This document shows, in pieces, positions 5,731 to 10,237 of a stretch of DNA of 10,237 nucleotides. The stretch spans positions 1 through 10,237 of the forward strand of contig CAJJTI010000061.1 in the NCBI GenBank assembly GCA_905194705.1, in the 5' to 3' direction. Source of the stretch: an uncultured Solobacterium sp. GTDB lineage: Bacteria; Bacillota_I; Bacilli_A; Erysipelotrichales; Erysipelotrichaceae. A program made the translations under genes and the position numbers. The notes beneath the pieces are model-generated. The model was not told the DNA's origin and did no database searches. It saw only the letters and a list, made by a program, of their open reading frames with translations. Every line of letters begins with the position of its first letter. The first letter of the stretch is position 1.

Positions 5731-6449
5731 CGATATCGATACATGATAATACCACCTGCTACACCGACATTTAATGATTCAAAACCATTCATATCAATAC
5801 GCGTGCATATATCACTATTTTGAATACTTTCTTTTGAAACCCCCTGACCTTCATTTCCTAAAATAAAAGCCATGTTTTCTTCACGTTCTACTGTCTCCAT
5901 ACTTACTGCATTTTCTAATGCCGTTGCGACAATCTTTACATTCTTTTCTTTTAAATATGGGATGACTTCTTTTAAATCTTTGTAAATTACAGGAATATGA
6001 AAGAAAGCACCTTGAGTAGAACGAATAACTTTTTCATTATATAAATCTACTGTTTCTTTAGAACAGTAAATTACATCAAAAGAAAAAGAAACTGCGGTAC
6101 GAATTAAAGTTCCTAAATTTCCCGGGTCTTGTACACCATCAAGTATTAAAACTCTTTGAAATAACTTAGGCTCTTTTTCTAATACATGACATACAGCAAT
6201 AAGACTTGCACCAGAAGGATTATCAGATATTTTATTTAGTATTTCTTTTGTGACTTCTATTGTATTAGAAAAAGAGAATGGGCAAGTATCATAAAATAAA
6301 ATTGTTTCTACAATACCTTCTTTTAAAGCTTCTTCTATTAGATGCTCCCCTTCTATTAAAAATGTATGTGTTTCATCTCTAAATTTTTTCTTATGTAAAA
6401 GACACCATTCTTTTACCTTTTTATTTTGTAGTGAAGTTATTTTTTCCAT
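5724..6449 (-). CDS. SpoU/TrmH-family RNA 2'-O-ribose methyltransferase (YsgA-like)
   Basis: This 241-residue cytoplasmic SAM-dependent enzyme is predicted to methylate a ribose 2'-OH in rRNA or tRNA. The N-terminal substrate-binding domain (about 1-95) opens with ITSLQNKKVKEW and contains FLIEGEHLIEEAL (30-42). The C-terminal SPOUT domain carries motif 1 DPGNLGTLIRTA (108-119, with Asn111 and Arg117), motif 2 LGNEGQGVS (197-205) and motif 3 NGFESLNVGVAGG (221-233). These motifs form the SAM-binding trefoil knot. Motif 3 has Gly where relatives often have Ala and Asp219 where Pro is common, so it is a slightly variant member. The start at 6449 matches the family N-terminus, yet no ribosome binding site precedes it. 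A TACAAT box ends 6 nt before the ATG, pointing to a leaderless mRNA. In Bacillus the related ysgA is beside pheST; here it is divergent from the pst operon. The exact RNA target cannot be read from sequence. Confidence 0.92.
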   Translation of the reverse strand: MEKITSLQNKKVKEWCLLHKKKFRDETHTFLIEGEHLIEEALKEGIVETILFYDTCPFSFSNTIEVTKEILNKISDNPSGASLIAVCHVLEKEPKLFQRVLILDGVQDPGNLGTLIRTAVSFSFDVIYCSKETVDLYNEKVIRSTQGAFFHIPVIYKDLKEVIPYLKEKNVKIVATALENAVSMETVEREENMAFILGNEGQGVSKESIQNSDICTRIDMNGFESLNVGVAGGIIMYRYRK

Positions 6450-6455
6450 GCAATT

Positions 6456-6466
6456 ATTGTAACATA
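6456..6466 (-). promoter_or_regulatory. Extended -10 promoter giving a leaderless methyltransferase mRNA
   Basis: On the minus strand TACAAT (6461-6456) is preceded by TGT, forming an extended -10 (TGnTACAAT). Only 6 nt separate it from the ATG at 6449, so transcription should begin at or next to the start codon. No good -35 hexamer lies at the usual spacing, and no Shine-Dalgarno sequence occurs in the gap. Confidence 0.45.
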
Positions 6467-6484
6467 GTCTTTTTTATTTATTAC

Positions 6485-6524
6485 TTTACATTTATTTAAC
6501 ATTTCTTTACTTTATCACTTTACA
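6485..6524 (+). promoter_or_regulatory. Pho-box-like repeats upstream of pstB
   Basis: Four hexamer-like units, TTTACA (6485-6490), TTAACA (6496-6501), TTTACT (6506-6511) and TTTACA (6519-6524), start 11, 10 and 13 bp apart. They resemble the TT[AT]ACA repeats with about 11-bp period bound by PhoP in Bacillus. The units lie just upstream of a possible -10, AATAAT (6534-6539), which has no normal -35, as expected of an activator-dependent promoter. The operon they precede encodes a PhoP-type regulator. The first and last copies belong to an identical 11-mer, ACTTTACATTT (6483-6493 and 6517-6527). Confidence 0.55.
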
Positions 6525-6566
6525 TTTGCACCAAATAATAAGGACTGTAAAAGGAGTTTCATAAAG

Positions 6567-7316
6567 ATGCATAAATTTGAAGTAAATGATTTAAATCTAT
6601 GGTATAACGATTTTCAAGCTTTAAAGAATATTAATATAAACATTGAAGAAAATGAAATCACTTCTTTTATCGGACCATCCGGTTGCGGTAAAAGTACATT
6701 TCTTAGAACTTTAAATCGTATGAATGACTTAGTAGAAGGATGTCACATTGAGGGAACAATTAAACTTGATGATGTAAATATCAATAAAGATATGAATCCT
6801 GTAGAACTAAGGAAAAGAGTTGGCATGGTCTTTCAGAAAGCCAATCCTTTTCCTATGAGCATTTATGATAATGTCGCTTATGGTCCTAGAATTCATGGTG
6901 AAAAGAATAAAGCAAAGCTTAATGAAATCGTTGAAACTGCATTAAGACAAGCATCTTTATTTGAAGAAGTAAAAGATAGATTAAATAAACCTGCCTTAGG
7001 TTTATCAGGTGGGCAACAACAACGTCTATGCATTGCTAGAGCTTTAGCGATTGAACCAGAAGTATTACTTATGGATGAACCAACCAGTGCTTTGGATCCA
7101 ATCGCAACAAGCCACATTGAAGAATTAACAATGGAATTAAAAAAGAAATATACGATTGTAATTGTTACACATAACATGCAACAGGCATTACGTATTTCTG
7201 ATAAAACTGCTTTCTTTTTACTTGGCGAATTAATTGAATACAATACGACGGAAGAATTATTCTCAAAACCTAAGAAAAAGAAAACAAGTGATTATATCAC
7301 AGGGAGATTTGGATAA
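6567..7316 (+). CDS. pstB: Phosphate ABC transporter ATP-binding protein PstB
   Basis: This 249-residue cytoplasmic ATPase powers high-affinity phosphate uptake with the PstC/PstA membrane subunits and the PstS binding protein. Visible motifs are Walker [10 protein letters not shown] (36-44), the Q-loop in [17 protein letters not shown] (87-103, a PstB hallmark), the ABC signature LSGGQ (146-150), Walker B VLLMDEP (166-172) and the H-loop His202. The length is typical. The start is set by AAGGAG at 6551-6556. It is the first gene of an operon, and its stop codon overlaps the phoU start by one base (TAATG). The pstS, pstC and pstA genes, which normally precede pstB, are not here; upstream lies only a divergent methyltransferase gene. 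Pho-box-like repeats upstream suggest induction under phosphate limitation. Confidence 0.96.
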   Translation: MHKFEVNDLNLWYNDFQALKNININIEENEITSFIGPSGCGKSTFLRTLNRMNDLVEGCHIEGTIKLDDVNINKDMNPVELRKRVGMVFQKANPFPMSIYDNVAYGPRIHGEKNKAKLNEIVETALRQASLFEEVKDRLNKPALGLSGGQQQRLCIARALAIEPEVLLMDEPTSALDPIATSHIEELTMELKKKYTIVIVTHNMQQALRISDKTAFFLLGELIEYNTTEELFSKPKKKKTSDYITGRFG

Positions 7317-7957
7317 TGAGAACAAGATTAGACGAAGAATTAAGAGAAATGAACAAAGAAATGCTGGAAATGGCTGCTCTTTGCGAAAAAGCTATCAGTT
7401 GTGCTGATAAAGCGTTATTAAGTCAAGAAAGAGAACAAGCTGAAATAGCTATCGATTTACAAGAAGATTTCAAGCAAAAAGAAAAAAATCTAGAAAACTT
7501 ATGTCTTAAAATATTACTTTTAGAACAACCTATGGCCTTAGACTTAAGACAAGTATCTGCCGCATTAAAAATGATTACCGACTTAAGAAGAATTGGTGAA
7601 ATTGCCGGCGATATGGGAGATATTATCCGCTATTTAAATGACGAAGATCATCTTGAATATTTAACATCTATGGCTTCTAGTGCAAGTTCTATGGTAACAA
7701 ATGCCATCAATGCCTTTGTTCAAAAAGATGTAAATCTTGCTAAAAAAGTAATATCAAGCGACGATATCATTGATGACTTATTTCTAGAAGAACGCAATGA
7801 GATAATAAATATGATTCAAGAAACTCCTCAAAAAAGTGCATATGCTATTGATTTAGTCATGATTGCTAAATATTATGAAAAAATAGGAGACCATGCTGTT
7901 AACTTAGCAGAATGGGTAATTTATTTCTTAACGGGGAATCGAGAAAGAGAGAGCTAG
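7316..7957 (+). CDS. phoU: Phosphate signalling regulator PhoU
   Basis: This 213-residue cytoplasmic, all-helical protein couples the Pst transporter to the PhoR sensor and restrains Pho activation when phosphate is plentiful. It contains the two PhoU repeats (about 1-110 and 112-205). The metal-binding-type motifs are DLRRIGEIAGDMGD (about 90-103) and YYEKIGDHAVNLAEW (about 187-201). The length is usual for the family. Its ATG overlaps the pstB stop by one base, indicating translational coupling, with GGGA about 10 nt upstream as a modest ribosome binding site. Only 2 nt separate its stop from the response regulator start, so transporter ATPase, modulator and two-component system are co-expressed. 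Confidence 0.95.
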   Translation: MRTRLDEELREMNKEMLEMAALCEKAISCADKALLSQEREQAEIAIDLQEDFKQKEKNLENLCLKILLLEQPMALDLRQVSAALKMITDLRRIGEIAGDMGDIIRYLNDEDHLEYLTSMASSASSMVTNAINAFVQKDVNLAKKVISSDDIIDDLFLEERNEIINMIQETPQKSAYAIDLVMIAKYYEKIGDHAVNLAEWVIYFLTGNRERES

Positions 7958-7959
7958 TT

Positions 7960-8646
7960 ATGATTTATTGTTTAGAAGATGATCAGAGTATTCGTGATAT
8001 TGAAATATATGCTTTAAAACAAACAGGATATGAAGCAGAAAGTTTTTCAAACAGTGCTGATTTTTTTACAGCTGTAAAAAAAGAAAAACCTGAATTAATC
8101 ATTTTAGATATTATGTTACCTGATGAAGATGGCGTAACTGTTCTTAAAAAAATACGTGCTAGAGAAGAGACAAAAAATATTCCTGTAATTATGGCAAGTG
8201 CTAAAGGAAGTGAATTCGATAAAATCAATTCTCTTGATTTAGGTGCTGATGATTATCTTGCTAAACCTTTTGGCATGATGGAAATGGTTTCCAGAGTCCG
8301 TGCAGTATTACGTCGTTCCACAAAAGAAACGCATGTTGAAAAAGAGATGAAACTTGGTAGTATTTCACTAATTCCAAACCGTCATGAAGTCTATGTAGAT
8401 AATCAAAAAATAGATTTAACCCTTAAAGAATATGAACTTTTAAAATTACTGATGACTTATCCTGGTATCGTATTTACCCGAGAGCAACTTCTAAATTCTA
8501 TCTGGGGAACTGAATATGATGGGGAAACAAGAACGGTTGACGTCCATGTTCGTACCTTAAGGCAAAAGTTAGGTGATGCACAAAATCATATATCTACAAT
8601 TCGTGGTGTTGGTTATCGCTTCGAGGAGAATATAACTTATGACTAG
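7960..8646 (+). CDS. phoP: OmpR/PhoB-family response regulator, PhoP-type
   Basis: This 228-residue regulator is probably the phosphate-response transcription factor of the operon. The receiver domain (1-118) has the acidic pair Asp7/Asp8, phosphoacceptor Asp50 in LIILDIMLPDEDG, switch residue Ser80 and Lys102 in AKPF. The winged-helix DNA-binding domain (about 128-222) carries LTLKEYELLKLL, REQLLNSIWG, RTVDVHVRTLRQKL and the wing IRGVGYRF. The start at 7960 gives the exact family N-terminus MIYCLEDD; a longer in-frame ATG at 7912 lies inside phoU and adds only spurious residues. A purine-rich GAGAAAGAGAGAG in the end of phoU serves as ribosome binding site. The gene overlaps the kinase start by 8 nt. 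It could be named phoB instead; the assignment rests on the pstB-phoU context and the Pho-like repeats upstream of pstB. Confidence 0.92.
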   Translation: MIYCLEDDQSIRDIEIYALKQTGYEAESFSNSADFFTAVKKEKPELIILDIMLPDEDGVTVLKKIRAREETKNIPVIMASAKGSEFDKINSLDLGADDYLAKPFGMMEMVSRVRAVLRRSTKETHVEKEMKLGSISLIPNRHEVYVDNQKIDLTLKEYELLKLLMTYPGIVFTREQLLNSIWGTEYDGETRTVDVHVRTLRQKLGDAQNHISTIRGVGYRFEENITYD

Positions 8647-10237
8647 TAGAATATTTAAATCTATTTTCCTTTCTACAATATCTGTATTAATTGCATCTAT
8701 TCTTTTATTTACCTTTGCTTTGAATAATTATTTTGCCTCTTTATCTATGAAAGAATTGGCGAATGAAGCAGAACTAGTATCACAAGGGATGGCCTTCGAT
8801 GCTGATAATTATTTAAATCACTTGGATTTAAATGAAGATTATCGTATTACCTGGATCAGTAATGATGGAACCGTATTATTTGATTCTAAAGTAGATGCAA
8901 GTAAATTAGAAAATCATTTAGAACGTGATGAAATTAAAGAAGCGTATTTATATGGTAAAGGCGAAAGTGTTCGTACTTCTACTACAATTGGTAAAACAAC
9001 ACTAAACTATGCCATCAAATTAAAAGATGATTCATTCATCCGTATTTCAAATGACAGAGAAACAATATGGTTAACGCTTCTTCGCTTAATGACACCACTT
9101 CTTTGGATTTTAATTGTCGCTACATTAGTCAGCTATATTATCTCAAAAAGAGTTAGTAAACGTATCGTTGAACCAATGAATCATTTAGATTTAGATAATC
9201 CATTAAATAATCAAGGGTATGATGAAATTGCCCCACTTCTCGTACGTATTGATCATCAAAATAAACAGATCAAATCACAAATGGAAGAACTTACACAAAA
9301 GAAGAAAGAATTTGATGATATTACTTCTGATATGAAAGAGGGTTTAATTCTCATTGATGAAAATGGAAATATCCTAAGTATGAATCATTCAGCAAAAACT
9401 TTATTAAACGCTAATGATAATGTATTAGGACAACATTTCTTAAGTATATCCAGAAATGAGAATTTCGCTGAATTAATTAAAACAGCCGAAGAAACAGGAA
9501 ATGTAGAAAAAGAAATTGAATTAAATTCTAAATATTTACATATCAGTATATCTTTAGTCGAAACAAATCATTCTCGTGGTTACAGTATCTTAATTTATGA
9601 TGTCACATCTGAACATGAAACGGAAATGATGAGAAGAGAATTTACGGCAAATGTTTCTCATGAATTAAAAACACCACTTCAAAGTATTATGGGATCTTCT
9701 GAACTATTACTTAATAACATGGTTAAAGATAAAGATGTTAAAAGTTTCAATGAGCGCATCTATAAAGAATCTAAACGTCTATTATCTCTCATTGATGATA
9801 TTATCCGACTTTCTGAACTGGATGAAGATACAACTATTTCTAATAGTACCCCTATCAACTTGAAAGAAATTGCTGAAGAAGTAAAAGAAACACTAACTGA
9901 CAGTGCTGAAAAGCATCATGTTACAGTAGCTTATGATTTACAAAACGCACCAATTAACGGCAATGTACGCTTAGTTTATGAAATTATGTATAACCTTGTA
10001 GATAACGCCATTCGCTATAACAAAGAAAATGGCACTGTCACAGTGAAAACTAATACTTTAGGAAATAACTCTATTCTTTCTGTAAGTGATACAGGTATTG
10101 GTATCCCTCAAGAGGCACAAAATAGAATTTATGAAAGATTCTACCGTGTAGATAAAAGCCACTCAAGAAGTACTGGTGGTACTGGTTTAGGCTTATCCAT
10201 TGTTAAGCATGCAGTAAAAAGATGTAATGGTGAGATT
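8639..10237 (+). CDS. phoR: PhoR-type sensor histidine kinase, 3' end beyond the window
   Basis: An open frame of 533 residues without a stop runs to the window end, so the gene is truncated only by the window. It starts at ATG 8639 (GAGGAG at 8623-8628), overlapping the end of the response regulator by 8 nt, which marks them as a cognate pair. The order is: membrane helix at about 8-29, extracytoplasmic sensor segment 30-148, second helix at about 150-168, a short linker, and a PAS-like domain at about 222-325. The HisKA domain has the H-box NVSHELKTPL (phosphorylated His341). The ATPase domain has the N-box NLVDNAIRYN (452-461), G1 DTGIGIP (484-490), F-box FYRVD (501-505) and G2 GGTGLGLS (513-520). 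Only about 15-25 C-terminal residues should be missing. It is predicted to phosphorylate the upstream-encoded regulator when phosphate is limiting, under PhoU/Pst control. Confidence 0.93.
   Translation, partial: MTSRIFKSIFLSTISVLIASILLFTFALNNYFASLSMKELANEAELVSQGMAFDADNYLNHLDLNEDYRITWISNDGTVLFDSKVDASKLENHLERDEIKEAYLYGKGESVRTSTTIGKTTLNYAIKLKDDSFIRISNDRETIWLTLLRLMTPLLWILIVATLVSYIISKRVSKRIVEPMNHLDLDNPLNNQGYDEIAPLLVRIDHQNKQIKSQMEELTQKKKEFDDITSDMKEGLILIDENGNILSMNHSAKTLLNANDNVLGQHFLSISRNENFAELIKTAEETGNVEKEIELNSKYLHISISLVETNHSRGYSILIYDVTSEHETEMMRREFTANVSHELKTPLQSIMGSSELLLNNMVKDKDVKSFNERIYKESKRLLSLIDDIIRLSELDEDTTISNSTPINLKEIAEEVKETLTDSAEKHHVTVAYDLQNAPINGNVRLVYEIMYNLVDNAIRYNKENGTVTVKTNTLGNNSILSVSDTGIGIPQEAQNRIYERFYRVDKSHSRSTGGTGLGLSIVKHAVKRCNGEI

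Noticed and set aside
6893..8228. Minus-strand open frames at 6893-7243 and 7983-8228.
   Set aside because: They are antisense shadows of pstB and the response regulator, without ribosome binding sites or recognisable domains.

Overview
The window comes from a low-GC, Gram-positive-type genome, most likely a Bacillota (Firmicutes) member. The signs are AT-rich intergenic DNA, strong GGAGG-type ribosome binding sites, sigma-A-like promoters, lipobox-bearing secreted flavoproteins and a PhoP/PhoR-type phosphate system. The pair of lipoprotein reductases with FMN_bind and FAD_binding_2 domains fits anaerobic, host-associated lineages such as Erysipelotrichaceae. That placement is inference; no rRNA or other taxonomic marker is present.

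Region 1 (1-4990) carries two convergent, surface-anchored flavoprotein reductase genes (194-2410 on + and 2480-4249 on -) separated by a bidirectional terminator. A TetR-type regulator gene (4427-4990) is divergent from the second. Both reductases have a lipoprotein signal, covalent-FMN acceptor domain(s) and an FAD-dependent reductase domain, the layout of enzymes that pass electrons from the membrane quinol pool or extracellular electron transfer machinery to an external substrate. Neither keeps the full fumarate-binding residue set. Gene 1 keeps the catalytic Arg and the C-terminal Arg/His, but gene 2 has replaced them, so the two probably act on different, unidentified substrates. The promoter regions contain good inverted repeats: one flanks the -10 box of gene 1, and two more lie between gene 2 and tetR.

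Region 2 (4991-5730) holds a DIP1984-family gene of unknown function. Right behind it is a likely independent small RNA of about 220 nt, with a promoter inside the last codons of the gene, a long closing stem, several hairpins and a strong intrinsic terminator. I cannot assign this RNA to a known family, and it is the most interesting unexplained item in the window.

Region 3 (5724-10237) has a SpoU/TrmH-family RNA methyltransferase on the minus strand, apparently expressed from a leaderless extended -10 promoter. Divergent from it is a tight operon: pstB, phoU, a PhoP/PhoB-type response regulator and a PhoR-type sensor kinase that runs off the window edge. Four TTTACA/TTAACA-like repeats with roughly 11-bp spacing upstream of pstB resemble a Pho box, suggesting autoregulation by phosphate limitation. 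The pstS, pstC and pstA genes are not in the window.
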